Shown: in pieces, positions 11,410 to 20,930 of the stretch
Numbering within the stretch: the stretch's first letter is position 1
Layout: every line of letters starts with the position of its first letter
NCBI GenBank assembly: GCA_028751875.1
Contig: CM054140.1
Location: 52,244,885-52,308,884, forward strand
Length of the DNA: 64,000 nucleotides
Direction: 5' to 3'
From: Rapana venosa
Lineage: Eukaryota; Mollusca; Gastropoda; Neogastropoda; Muricidae
The notes under the pieces: generated by a model
Told to the model about the DNA's origin: nothing
Seen by the model: only the letters and a program-made list of their open reading frames with translations
Databases searched by the model: none
Program-made: the position numbers and the translations under genes

Positions 11410-12035
11410 AACCACTCTCTCTCTCTCTATTTCTCTAATACATATATCCATGAACTTGAAACACAAACACACGCTCTCTCTATTTCTCTAAAACATATAT
11501 CCATGAACTTGAAACACAACCACACGCTCTCTCTCTCTATTTCTCTAATACATATATCCATGAACTTGAAACACAACCACAGCTCTCTCTCTCTATTTCT
11601 CTAATACATATATCCATGAACTTGAAACAACCACTCTCTCTCATATATATCCATGAACTTGAAACAACCACTCTCCCTCTCACATATATCCATGAACTTG
11701 AAACAACCACACTCTCTCTTTCTCTCTCATATATATCCATGAACTTGAAACAACCACTCCCTCTCATATATATCCATGAACTTGAAACAACCACTCTCCC
11801 TCTCGCATATATCCATGAACTTGAAACAACCACACTCTCTCTTTCTCTCTCATATATATCCATGAACTTGAAACAACCACTCTCCCTCTCACATATATCC
11901 ATGAACTTGAAAACACAACCACTCTCTCTCTTTCTCTCTCATATATATCCATGAACTTGAAACAACCACTCCCTCTCATATATATCCATGAACTTGAAAA
12001 CACAACCACTCTCTCTCTCTCTCTCTCTCTCTAAC
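11410..12035. repeat. Minisatellite built on TATATCCATGAACTTGAAAC
   Basis: About 14 units of 36-52 bp. TATATCCATGAACTTGAAAC is constant and is followed by an A/C part and a (CT)n of variable length. Confidence 0.95.
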
Positions 12036-12780
12036 ACACATCCACGTACTTGAAAAAAAACACACACAACCACTCTCACCCTCGATCTAGCATACACGTC
12101 CAGATCACCTTTCATTCGTCACCAAGCTTACATTACAATCCACGCTCGTCCATCGAGTGTCTCACCACTTCTTCTCGCATGCACACGTACAAAGCCCTTC
12201 CGCCACAATCAATACAAGACCAACGGAAAAGAAAAGAAAACAAGAAAAAAACAACAACAACCAACCCCCAAAAACCGCCACAGGAGCGATATATATTCCT
12301 CCATCGCTATTATTGTCCAACTACTCCAACACACTCTCCACAAAATCCTGCCCTTGATGAATGAAGCAGCAAACTCCCAGAAAATATCCAAATGTCTTTC
12401 TGAGGGAAAAAAACAACAAAAACCCCCCCACCCCTCGAAAAAAAAACCCTACCACTAACGTCCATCCATGCACGACCATCAAGAATTTCTCACCCCGACA
12501 CATGGCAACACACACCAAAAAAACCCAAAAAACTGACTGCTGTTTTTTTTTTAAAAGAGTTGTCTTCCAGTCCAGTCCATCCACGACCACCAAGAATCTC
12601 TCATACACACACACATGGCAACACACACAAACCAAAAAAAAAACTGACTGCTGTTGTTTTTTTTAAAGAGTTTGTTTCTTCCAGTGACCCACATACAGGT
12701 AATACACCCCAAGACACAGGACGTCGTAATCCTGGTAGAGCAGGTGTTGATGATCCTCAGGAACTGTTTTTGTCCGTGAT
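12036..12780. repeat. A/C-rich stretch with a degenerate ~105-bp tandem duplication
   Basis: CCATCCA(T)GCACGACCA, CAAGAATYTCTC, CACATGGCAACACACAC and AAACTGACTGCTGTT occur in the same order at 12459-12566 and 12567-12665. No gene seen. Confidence 0.6.
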
Positions 12781-12870
12781 GACACATGACATGACATGAC
12801 ATGACGTGATGACACATGACATGACATGATGTGACGTGATGACATGACGTGACATGGCATGGCATGAAGC
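12781..12870. repeat. (CATGA)n pentanucleotide satellite
   Basis: GACATGACATGAC units interleaved with GTGATGACA. Followed by GCGCGCGCATGTGTGCGTGTG, a potential Z-DNA stretch at 12910-12935. Confidence 0.85.
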
Positions 12871-13042
12871 ACGAGGGCCGAAGCAGTGAGCGAATGGATG
12901 TCAGCGCTGTGTCGCGCGCGCGCATGTGTGCGTGTGAGTATGCGCGTGTGAGGCGATGCGTCAGTGCATGGACCGTAGCAAGATGCGGTATTTGTCCCCC
13001 GTCTCTTCTGCAAAAAAAACACAAACCGCATCCGTGTGTCAG

Positions 13043-13290
13043 CGTTATAATAATAATAATAATAATGTATGGAATTCATATAGCGCTGAATCTTGTAAAG
13101 CAACAAATCAAAGCACTCAGGTGACTTTTTTTGTTTGCGTGTGTATGCGGTTTTTAAAACTTTGTCATCTATTCCCACCGGCACACAATGGCCTACTCTT
13201 TCGAACAGCGGAACAGGATTTAACGTGTGCGCAAGATGTTCTGCATGCGTTCGCACAACATGGGGGCCTCGGTTTATAGTCTCATCCGAA
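13043..13290 (-). mobile_element. SINE-B with tail D, head missing
   Basis: Left to right: (ATA)n, tail D (ATGGAATTCATATAGCGCTG), then the SINE-B body to the CGGTTTATAGTCTCATCC point. 5'-truncated. Confidence 0.85.
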
Positions 13291-13720
13291 GGACTTTATC
13301 CCACGTTTGTGTGTCAATATTTAGTCAAAGTCAAAAAACACTTTAATCATCCCATGAAGGGCAGTTACATAGTGGATATTGTTCACATTCGTTCGTGTGT
13401 CAATATTATCCACGTTCGTGTGTGAATGTTATCCCACATTTGTGTGTCAATACATTCCATACTTGTGTGTCAATATTATCCACGTTTGTGTGTCAATATT
13501 ATCAGCATTTGTGTCAATATTATCCATGTTTGTGTGTCATTGTTATCCACATTCGCGCGTCAGTATTATCCCACATTCGTGTGTCAATATTATCAGCATT
13601 CGTGTGTCAATATTATCCCACATTTGTGTGTCAATATTATCCCACATTTGTGTGTCAATATTATCCCACATTTGTGTGTCAATGTTGTCCACAGTCATGT
13701 GTCAATATTATCCAATCCAA
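13291..13720. repeat. 25-bp minisatellite interrupted by repeat K
   Basis: Unit TTATCCCACATTTGTGTGTC followed by AATAT. About 15 copies, mostly right of 13372, with one unit left of repeat K at 13293-13318. Confidence 0.93.
13319..13371 (+). repeat. Repeat K: empty-site paralog of MITE insertion
   Basis: GTCAAAGTCAAAAAACACTT TAA TCATCCCATGAAGGGCAG. The same sequence flanks the MITE at 17752-18375 on both sides, so this is an uninterrupted copy of the target. Also present inverted at 31155-31243. Confidence 0.75.
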
Positions 13721-13860
13721 TCCTGTTGTTTACAGCCCCGCCGACCACAGAGGCCATATCAGGGCTGTCACCTCGTCAACTTTTCAATCTCAGATTAAAA
13801 CTGTGCAGCTACATACAGATTAAAACAGGACTATAAAACCAACTCTACTGTCGTTCCTTA
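13705..13860 (+). repeat. Dispersed repeat J
   Basis: AATCCTGTTGTTTACAGCCC, GACCACAGAGGCCATAT and CTCAGATTAAAACTGTGCA, as at 419-552. Confidence 0.65.
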
Positions 13861-14077
13861 TAGCAACGCCCTGGCCAACCATAAGGGTCAACCCAGGACA
13901 GTCATGTGCCAATATTTTAAAGATTTTCCTCTCCTGCTTCATCTCATAGCTTTTCCCTGCCTTCAACAGCAGAGATTCTATCACCCTGCCATGGTGTGTG
14001 ACCTGTGTGCGTGCGTGCACATTTGGAGTTGATGGAACTATTACTTGTTACTGGTTGTATGACTGTGTAAGCATGAG

Positions 14078-14345
14078 TTGAGTGCAAGCGCTTTGATTTG
14101 TCTCTGCAAGATATAGCGCTGTATTCTTCTTCTTCTTATAGCTCCTAGCGGAGCATAGGGCCTCAACAGCGTCCCTCCACCTTCTCCTGTCTCTGGCAAG
14201 GGTCTTGGCCTCTTCCCATGTCAGGCTGGAGTCTCTCAGCTCACTATGCAGGCTTCTCCTCCAGGTCTGTTTGGGGCGCCCTCTCTTCCTTTTCCCCTGC
14301 GGGTTCCACTCGAATAGCGCTATATACACTCCATGTATTATTATT
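14078..14345 (+). repeat. Tail D split by a LINE5 3' fragment
   Basis: Tail D (GCGCTTTGATTTGTCTC...ATAGCGCTGTA) is interrupted at 14123 and resumes at 14314 with ATAGCGCTATA and (ATT)n. Confidence 0.85.
14124..14313 (-). mobile_element. LINE5 3'-end fragment with target-site duplication
   Basis: On the minus strand it reads WNPQGKRKRGRPKQTWRRSL, ...WEEAKTLARDRRRWRDAV and ends with an (AAG)n tail. This is the typical C-terminus of non-LTR retrotransposon polyproteins. ATAGCGCTGTA (14113-14123) and ATAGCGCTATA (14314-14324) flank it as an 11-base duplication with one change. Confidence 0.85.
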
Positions 14346-14424
14346 CTTGTAGGAACTGGTGACACAATTTCGAAATCGCGTGCACACAGGTGTCATGTCT
14401 TAGACCGTCTCCCTGAGTCAGACC

Positions 14425-14510
14425 AATCCAATCCAATCCAATCCTGTTGTTTATGGCCCCGCTGTCCACCCCAAGACAGAATGTAGCTGCCTTAACAGTG
14501 GACAAAGACG
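14425..14510 (+). repeat. Truncated repeat J and element F fragment
   Basis: CCAATCCTGTTGTTTATGGCC (J), then CAGAATGTAGCTGCCTTAA (F start). Confidence 0.5.
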
Positions 14511-14798
14511 GTAAAAAGGTAAAGGTGTCCCATAACCTATGTGGTCGTAGGGGAGCGAGGCGTCAGAGACCTCAGCTTCTCCAGGGGCCAGCATATTGAG
14601 GACGGCGTCAATCTCCTCTCCCTCGCTGCTTTACCTTCTCTGACCCTAAAAGAGGGCAAGTACCCATTTAAAGCTGGGTGGACTGTACTGAAGCCAAGGC
14701 GCCCAAACAGTTACCCATCCAAGTGGTAACCACGCTCGACGCTGCTTAACCTTAGCTTGGGGAAAAGCGAGTGCTCTGACCGCTGAGCTATGCCATTC
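14511..14798 (-). mobile_element. SINE-A copy
   Basis: Tail AAAGGTAAAGGTGTCCCATAA, body, 5S-like part (complement of TTGGATGGGTAAC) and head ending GCTATGCCATTCC. About 6 bases differ from the 41595 copy in the 5S-like part. Confidence 0.85.
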
Positions 14799-14859
14799 CT
14801 TGATGCCAGGGATCAATGCTTCCCAAACTTGGAAGCTACATATCGACCTTTCAGTAAAA

Positions 14860-15065
14860 ATGAACTGTTATCACAGCTGTCAGTTTCCCCCCACTTTCAG
14901 CTACTCTCAGCTGCTGTCCATCCCCCCCCCTCTCCCAACCCCCCAGCCCAGCTGGCGCTAATAATTACAGCAGGAACTGACCACACCTGGGACTAGGTAA
15001 AAAAGGAAGGGGCTCGCAAAATCTAGCACTCTTGACTTGACTGAGGGATGCTGGATTTGCGTGCT
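14860..15065 (+). repeat. Dispersed repeat I
   Basis: CACAGCTGTCAGTTYCYCCC, CAGCTGGCGCTAATAATTAC and GCAGGAACTGACCACA recur at 36785-36960 and inverted at 23820-23960. Class unknown. Confidence 0.65.
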
Positions 15066-15147
15066 GCGTTGTTTTTCATGCCTACGACCGCGGCATTATC
15101 CCTCACCTTTTGTACCTTCCACAACGAATCTGGACTGGTCGTGCGTG

Positions 15148-15565
15148 TTAAGTAAAACCTGCACACAGACAAGACACAAACACGCTCGTAAAAAAGGGAT
15201 CGACAAAAGCTAAAAAGAAAACAAAAAATCAAACATCAACTACCTCAAAGGTAGTTGTGACTGACAGTCAAGGCTCTCAGACATAGCCGAGTGGTTAAAA
15301 CTGTCCGACTTCAATCCCACCAGTCCATGAAGTCGTGGGTTCGAATCTCGGCGGCAGCGTCTGGTGAATTAAAGGGTGGGGGATTGTTACGACCTCCCAG
15401 GTCGACTTCAAGTGCAGACCTGCCAGACCGTTAAGTACATATACACACATGCAGAGGAATAAATATGCACGTTAAAGATCCCATCTTAAGTAGAACCTGC
15501 ACACAAGACAGACGAACACACACACTCACAAAAGTGGTCGACAAAGAAAAATCTAAAACATCAAC
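15148..15565 (+). mobile_element. SINE-E copy preceded by a second SINE-E tail
   Basis: Head at 15287: A-box TAGCCGAGTGGTTAA and B-box GGGTTCGAATC, resembling class-II (Leu/Ser) tRNAs. The body contains GGTCGACTTCAAGTGCAGACC and the tail ACCTGCACACAAGACAGACG...CATCAACT. Bases 15148-15285 are another copy of the tail, so two SINE-E units are arranged head-to-tail. Confidence 0.75.
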
Positions 15566-16283
15566 TGAAGAAGGATGGAGTATTTGTCTGCCCCAGTTGT
15601 ATGAATAAGAAGGGTGAAGACAATACCGATGCAGGAAAGGAGGAGCTGGAATTCGAACAAGGGAAGATAGAAGTGGTAGACGAATTCTCCTACCTGGGAG
15701 AAATGATGAGCTACGAAGCAAAATCTGAGTTAGCTGTCAGAACCAGGATTGTGAGTGCTTGGAAGAAATGGAAAGAATTGGCAAGTCTGCTTGGAAATCA
15801 GAAAATCCCACTGGAGAGACGCTGTCTGATATATAAGGCCTGCATCAGACCTGTTCTCCTGTATGGTTTGGAGACGTGGGTTTTCACAAAAAACGTTGAA
15901 CGTTTGTTGAAGAGCTGTGAAAACCAAATGCTACTCTACATGACAAAGATCAAATGGGAAGACAGGATCACGAATAAAGAACTATGGAGAATGTGCAAAG
16001 TTGATGATCTGAAGTCTGTAGCTGGTACCAATAGACTGCGCTGGTTTGGGCACGTTCAACGGAAAGCAGACCACCACATCATAAAAAGAGCAATGAACTT
16101 CGTAGAGGATGGAAAGAGACCAAAGGGAAGACCTAGCAAAACCTGGGCTGCCTGTATTGTAGATGATCTTAGAGAAAGGGGCTTAAATAAGGAGGAAGCT
16201 CGAAACAGAGAGAGATGGAGAAGGCTCGTCAATGTCAAACCTCCCCTGGGAGAAACATGACACAAAAACGAAGAAGAAAGATC
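15566..16283 (+). mobile_element. LINE2 3' portion
   Basis: 5'-truncated non-LTR retrotransposon. The coding part ends at 16260, then a short AAACGAAGAAGAAA tail. Related 3' fragments lie at 21562, 36181, 45330 and 46874. Confidence 0.88.
15601..16260 (+). pseudogene. LINE2 C-terminal reverse-transcriptase polyprotein
   Basis: 219 codons from the ATG; the frame is open further upstream as VCPSC, a possible CxxC pair. Contains VVDEFSYLGEMM, the post-RT start; RPVLLYGLETW; IKWEDRITNKELWRM; RLRWFGHVQRK; and KRPKGRPSKTWAACIVDDLR. The catalytic FADD region is absent, so it has no autonomous activity. Confidence 0.88.
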
Positions 16284-16425
16284 CCATGTTAAGTAGAACC
16301 TGCACACAAGACAGACGAAAACACACACACTCACACAAAAGCAGTCGACAAAGACAAAAAATAAAAAATCTAAACCATCAACTATTTCCAGGGCTGTGGA
16401 CCGACAGTCAAGACTCTCAGAGAGC
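16284..16425 (+). repeat. SINE-E tail copy flanking LINE2
   Basis: GATCCCATGTTAAGTAGAACC to CCATCAACTATTTCC, about 100 bases nearly identical to 15477-15565 on the other side of LINE2. Confidence 0.75.
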
Positions 16426-16462
16426 AAGAATGGGACATCCATGACAAAACAGATCCTGACTA

Positions 16463-17035
16463 CGGACGTTATAGCCGAGTGGTTAAGGACTGTTCGATTC
16501 AATCCCACGGGTCCATGAAGTCCTGGGTTCGAATCTCGGTGGCAGCGTCTGACAAAATGAATTAAGGCTGGGGGGATTTTTTACGATCTCTCGAGTCAAC
16601 TTCCAAGTGCAGACCTGCCAGTGCCTTACATTCCCTTCATGTATATACATTTACTTATTTATTCTTTTATATCAGGATAAGAAAGCCCCTCATGTGCTTT
16701 TACATCCAGTCCCCGTGTGTATCTTTGTCAATTGCCCACCTTCCCACCGGCACATAAGGCCTACTCTACGAAACGGAACAGGATTTAACTGCGCAAGATG
16801 TTCCGTGCTTCCACACACGGACCTCGTTTATAGTCCTCACCCAAAAACTTTGGGGGAGAGTGGAGTCTCACTGAATTAACTCCAGGGAGAAATCATCCCC
16901 CTTGAACAGATTGAACCCGGTCGTCAATGCGACGCAGTTCTAACCACAAGGCTATCCCCCCCCAATACAGAAATCAATATGCATGTAAAGATCCCGATAT
17001 TCACGATCAGCATTCAGTGGTTACAGAAACAAAAC
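16463..17035 (+). mobile_element. SINE-E copy interrupted by SINE-B
   Basis: Head TAGCCGAGTGGTTAAGGAC and GGGTTCGAATCTCGG, body to CAGACCTGCCAGTGCC. It resumes after the SINE-B at 16966 with AATATGCATGTAAAGATCCC. Confidence 0.7.
16640..16965 (-). mobile_element. SINE-B nested in SINE-E
   Basis: Minus orientation. Degenerate body with many small deletions (CACATAAGGCCTACTC), ending in a head with GCGACGCAGTTCTAACCACAAGG. Confidence 0.75.
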
Positions 17036-17150
17036 TCCCACCCTAAGTCGATGCGGCAACCTTCATGGGGAAACGGTCCATAAATAAACAATAATAAACA
17101 CACCGAATCTCACGATGTGAACCTGGAGCTCTACCGAGACCCGACAACAC
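17036..17150 (+). repeat. Element F copy
   Basis: Decayed: GTCGATGCGGCAACCTTCATG, ATCTCACGATGTGAACC and GGAGCTCTACCGAG. Confidence 0.55.
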
Positions 17151-17154
17151 CACC

Positions 17155-17546
17155 CCCACCCTCACCCTAACTGAAAATAGACAACAATTGCCACCACACT
17201 ATCATCACCATCACTTTCCGCTCCTCCTATGACCACCACCACATCACGCCCACCATCACCACCAAAATTACATTACCACCCCCCACCATCATCCCCACCC
17301 CCCACCACACTACCCACCACCATTCCCACCCAACCACCACCACTACCACCACCTCCCTACCACTACCTCCCCCAACCACCACCCACTACCACCACCTCCC
17401 AACCACCATCCCCCCCAACCCACCACTACTGCCACCATCCCCCCATCACTACAACCACCATCACCAACCACCACCATCCCCCCCCCCAACCACCACCACC
17501 TCCCACCCACCACCATCTCCCCCCCCCCCCCCCCCCCCCCCCCCCC
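17155..17546. repeat. (ACC)n-rich satellite ending in a C-run
   Basis: Imperfect CACCACC/CCCACCAC, then 26 Cs at 17521-17546. It lies 12 bases beyond the exon 15 donor, as G-rich sequence on the TFCP2 sense strand. Confidence 0.93.
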
Positions 17547-17557
17547 GAGCGGCTGAC

Positions 17558-17700
17558 CTCGTCTGTGACCAGGATGTGGATGGCTGAAGGCCCGATCATG
17601 AAGATGTCTCCTATATGAGAGGCCTGGATGCCGAACAGAGACGCCAGCTTGCACTTCAGCTCCCCGACGTTCACACACTCCATGTAGATGGCGTGATACA
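17558..17700 (-). CDS. TFCP2: TFCP2 exon 15, C-terminal oligomerisation domain
   Basis: A 143-bp exon: YHAIYMECVNVGELKCKLAS, LFGIQASHIGDIFMIGPSAI and HILVTDE. It matches VYHAIYLEEL...LF.I...QI..IY.QGPTGIHVLISDE. Donor GTCAGC is weak and is followed within 12 bases by a 26-base G-run on the sense strand. The family continues with about 29 more residues (M.QNF...), so another exon is needed; it was not found to the left. Confidence 0.95.
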
Positions 17701-17751
17701 CTGGATAATATAAAATAACAACAAACAACAGTCAAGTCAAAAACACTTTAA

Positions 17752-18375
17752 CTCATTGAGGCTCCTTTACTGTGACGTGCCGAAGCTTAAGAATCGGCAG
17801 ACTTACGAATTTTAAAAAAAACCACAAAGCGATGTTTAACTCAAGGGAAAGTACTCTGGCCTGTAGGGCAATCATTTTTCTAAACACAGTTGCTTTCCTT
17901 GACCATAAGCTTGCCTAGTTTTTGTCGGTTGGCTAGTTTTGTTTGACACATCAACAAGTGATATCTTTTGGATTTCAGGCTCTCCAGTGTTATGATTCTT
18001 TTAAAAAAAAAATCTGTTGTACAAAAAGTGACATCAGATGGATTCAGCCAGCTTCAGGGAACTTTGGTGAAAAATCATCACACTGCTCAAGGGGACTAGT
18101 TTATGAACAGTTCAAGCCATATAAGATACACAACCCTAATTTTCAAAACTTTTTACTTTTCAGCATTCATTGACATATTTTGAAAATTTGTAAAAAATAA
18201 ATACAGTCATCTATTAAAAAACTGTAAAACAATCTCAAAAGTAGACATTATAAACTTTTCAATGATGTATAATGTGTATGTCATTATTATGTTGGGTAAG
18301 TCTGCTGAATTTTTCAAATATAACCAAAATCACGCGTCACCACAAAATGGCAGGATCCATTTCACTGCGACTCCA
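17752..18375 (+). mobile_element. TTAA-flanked MITE, copy 1 (right end decayed)
   Basis: Homologous along its length to 24328-24974: GTGACGTGCCGAAG, GGGAAAGTACTCTGGCCTGT, CAGTTGCTTTCCTTGA, AAAATCACGCGTCA. Left end is TTAA then CTCATTGAGG; the right terminal bases (TTGAGTTA) are missing. It sits in repeat K, about 50 bases upstream of TFCP2 exon 15 on the sense strand. No transposase. Confidence 0.8.
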
Positions 18376-18499
18376 ATCATCCCATGAAGGGCAATTACAA
18401 TACTGACAGGCACGTTGATACGTATAATTATCTCACAAGAAAAACACATTTCAGATTGTTATAAGCATTCCAACAACACAACACACACACCCCCGCACG

Positions 18500-18860
18500 T
18501 GTGAAAATGATGGCGGTAGTGGTGGTTGGTAGTGGTGGTGGGTTTTTTTTTGGGGGGGCGGGGGAGGGGGGATGGTGGTTCGTGGTTGGTGGAGTGGACG
18601 GGGGGGATGGTGGTGGTGCAGTGTTGGTGGTGGTGGTTGGTGGTGGTGGTGTTTGGTGGAGGTGGTGGTAATGGTGATTTTGGTGGTGATGGTGATTTTG
18701 GGGGTGGTGGTGGTGGTTGGGGGTGGTGGTAATGTTGATTTTGGTGGTGATGGGGGTTGGTGGTGGTAATGGTGATTTTTGGTGGTGGTGTGGTGGTGGT
18801 GGTGGTGGTGTTGTTGTTGGTGGTGGTAATGGTGATTTTGGTGGTGGTGGTGGCTTTGCT
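18500..18860. repeat. GGT-rich satellite
   Basis: Units around GGTGGTGGTAATGGTGATTT. Open frames on both strands are repeat-derived. Confidence 0.93.
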
Positions 18861-18899
18861 TTTTCTTTTGCCCCTGGTGGCTGCATTGGTGTGTGGCTC

Positions 18900-19043
18900 T
18901 GTGAAAGTGTGTGATTTTTTTGTGTTTTCTGTTCTATTAATTGTAACTGGCTGCATGTGGAACACTAGGATGAATGAAAACACTTTGTTTCTTTGCAAAA
19001 TATAGCACTGTATAAATTCCATTTTATTATTATTATTATTATT
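18900..19043 (+). repeat. Diverged tail D
   Basis: AAAATATAGCACTGTATAAA followed by TTCCATTTTATTATTATT, with an upstream part like that of LINE3 (AACTGGCTGCATGTGG). Confidence 0.6.
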
Positions 19044-19044
19044 A

Positions 19045-19468
19045 AAAGGTAACGGTGTCCCATAACCTACGTGGTCGTAGGGAAGCGAGGCATCAGAGAC
19101 CTCACTTCTCTAGGGGCCAGCATATTGAGGGCGGCGCCCATCTCCTCTCCCTCGCTGCTTTACCTTCCCTGACCCTAAAGAGGACAGGTACCCATTTACA
19201 GCTGGGTGAACTGGGGGGAGCTGAGAGACACCCTGAGGGCAGCTGAGAGACGAGAGGACTGGAGAAAGGTGGTTGACAAAGCTTCGAAGGCGCCCCAAAA
19301 GATTCGGAATCTGAGGGATTGGTGATGGTGATGGTGATGGTGAACTGGGGGGACTGTACGGAAACCGAGGCGAGCAAATGAAATGGTCACCCATCCAAGT
19401 GGTAACCTCGCTGCTTAACATTGGTTGGGGGAAAGCGAGTGTTCTGATCACTGAGTAGTACCATCAAA
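19045..19468 (-). mobile_element. SINE-A copy carrying a LINE4 tail insertion
   Basis: Body and tail at 19045-19216, insert at 19217-19340, remainder at 19341-19468, ending at a decayed head (ACTGAGTAGTACCATC). The 10-base TGAACTGGGG flanks the insert on both sides. Confidence 0.85.
19217..19340 (+). mobile_element. LINE4 3'-end fragment
   Basis: Plus-strand frame reads LRDTLRAAERREDWRKVVDK, then ASKAPQKIRNLRDW and stop, followed by a (TGATGG)n tail. This is the usual C-terminus and tail type of RTE-like LINEs. Target-site duplication TGAACTGGGG at 19207-19216 and 19341-19350. Confidence 0.85.
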
Positions 19469-19473
19469 CAACA

Positions 19474-19508
19474 CACACTCCATACGTGTAGATTGCGTGA
19501 TACATTGA
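19474..19508 (-). pseudogene. Degenerate copy of the TFCP2 exon 15 start
   Basis: Minus strand TGTATCACGCAATCTACA then ATGGAGTGTGTG, against exon 15's TGTATCACGCCATCTACATG. A 3-base insertion breaks it, and the preceding AG acceptor is lost. Confidence 0.6.
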
Positions 19509-19529
19509 AAGCAGAATATAGTATCTTTT

Positions 19530-19908
19530 TATATTTTTTCCATTCTTTTCTTTTGAGGATAACGGAATGAGCACTCATGTGCTTTTTCTTGGGTGGTTTT
19601 TTTTTTTTTTACATCCAGTCCACGTGTGTGTACAGTTGTGTAAATATTGTCATCCCTACCCACCACCACACAATGGCCTACTCTTCAAAAAAGCGGAACA
19701 AGTTTTAACCTATGCGCAAGATATTCTGCGTGCGTTCGCACACGGGGCCTCGGTTTATAGTCTCATCCGAAGGACTTTTTGGGGGGGAGTGGAGTCGGCA
19801 CTGATGTTAACTCCAGAGGAAAAATCCTCTTGAACGAGATTTGAACCCTGGTCAGCAGATCACGAGTGTCATGAGCATCACTCTGACCACCAGGCTATCC
19901 TGTCCCCC
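19530..19908 (-). mobile_element. SINE-B, nearly full length, head type 1
   Basis: From ATTCTTTTCTTTTGAGGATA through the body to the head (CTCTGACCACCAGGCTATCC). It separates the two degenerate exon 15 copies. Confidence 0.82.
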
Positions 19909-19938
19909 TGTACAATGCATGTGTACTGTCAAGCAACA

Positions 19939-19972
19939 CACACACTCCATGTGGATTGTACGACACACTGAA
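19939..19972 (-). pseudogene. Second degenerate copy of the TFCP2 exon 15 start
   Basis: Minus strand GTTTTCAG then TGTGTCGTACAATCCACATG and GAGTGTGTG. Here the acceptor is intact, but YHAIYMEC has become CRTIHMEC and downstream coding similarity stops. Confidence 0.6.
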
Positions 19973-20042
19973 AACACGATGTATGATGCATATGTACTGT
20001 CAAACAACCGATACTCCAAAACCAGATGAAAAGAATGTAAAT

Positions 20043-20545
20043 ACTTCATTATATGAGGACTTTAGTTAAGCTTTAATATTAGATAACATCCTCAAAACAG
20101 TGCATGACTTTTATTGATGAATCTAAAAGATTTTAGAATATAAATAGCAACAAAAAATCTGTGACGGAGCGCTTTCTTCCTTCTTTGTGTGTTGAAATGT
20201 AGAAGTATGAAATTGTTGGGCCGAGTAATATGCAAAGTTTCTTCCCTTGGTCTTACTGCCTCCCAGTGCGTTGAGAGTGCTTTTTTTCCGTTACACTTTC
20301 TGTTTACTTCAGTTTTGGTAGTGTTGTATATTTTCTTCAATTTTTGTGTCATGGTATTTCTATATATGGAAATTGTTCTGTTTATATATATGTCACTTGT
20401 GTGCATAAGCATCCGATGTTAACCCCTCGTGGGGTTAGGCTTAAAATCAGCTGTAGCTTGATGCCTTTCCCCTGCTGCTATATTGATGTTGTTTGCTTAA
20501 TATGTTGTATGAATATTGAATAAAACCATGTTTTATGAATGACTA
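20043..20545 (+). other. Unidentified non-repetitive stretch with AATAAA
   Basis: Contains a hairpin TAACCCC-TCGT-GGGGTTA at 20420-20437 and AATAAA at 20519 on the plus strand. No convincing ORF. It could be a LINE or transcript 3' end; not recognised. Confidence 0.35.
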
Positions 20546-20741
20546 CACTAATAAAAAAAGAAATGTTGGAAAAACAGATGAAATGATGTGAATAACGGTG
20601 TCATATTTACTCAGATGCTTCTGTTGTCTTATCTCTCTTACGATAAGCTTGCTTTTTAAGGACAAATATAACGCATACATATGTGCATGCTCGCACGCAA
20701 ACACAAACACGTGCACAACACACACTGAAAATCATACACAC

Positions 20742-20791
20742 CTGACTCTGGCTCTTGACAAATGAAGATAGTTAGCCTGGGTCGAACTGAC
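20742..20791 (-). CDS. TFCP2: TFCP2 exon 14
   Basis: A 50-bp exon encoding SVRPRLTIFICQEPES. It matches the family's VRPRLTIYVCQE, after which vertebrates have a Gln-rich spacer that is absent here. Acceptor is a T-run plus GTAG; donor GTGTGT. Leaves in phase 1. Confidence 0.93.
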
Positions 20792-20930
20792 CTACAAAAA
20801 AAAACAAATACAAAACACAGTCACTTGAGTGTCGGGACTGTTGGGTGTTGCTGTTTCTTTCTTTAGGGGGGTAGGGGTGGGGGTGTAGATTATGATAGAT
20901 TTTTTTTTCTCTCATGTTCTTTATTTCATT

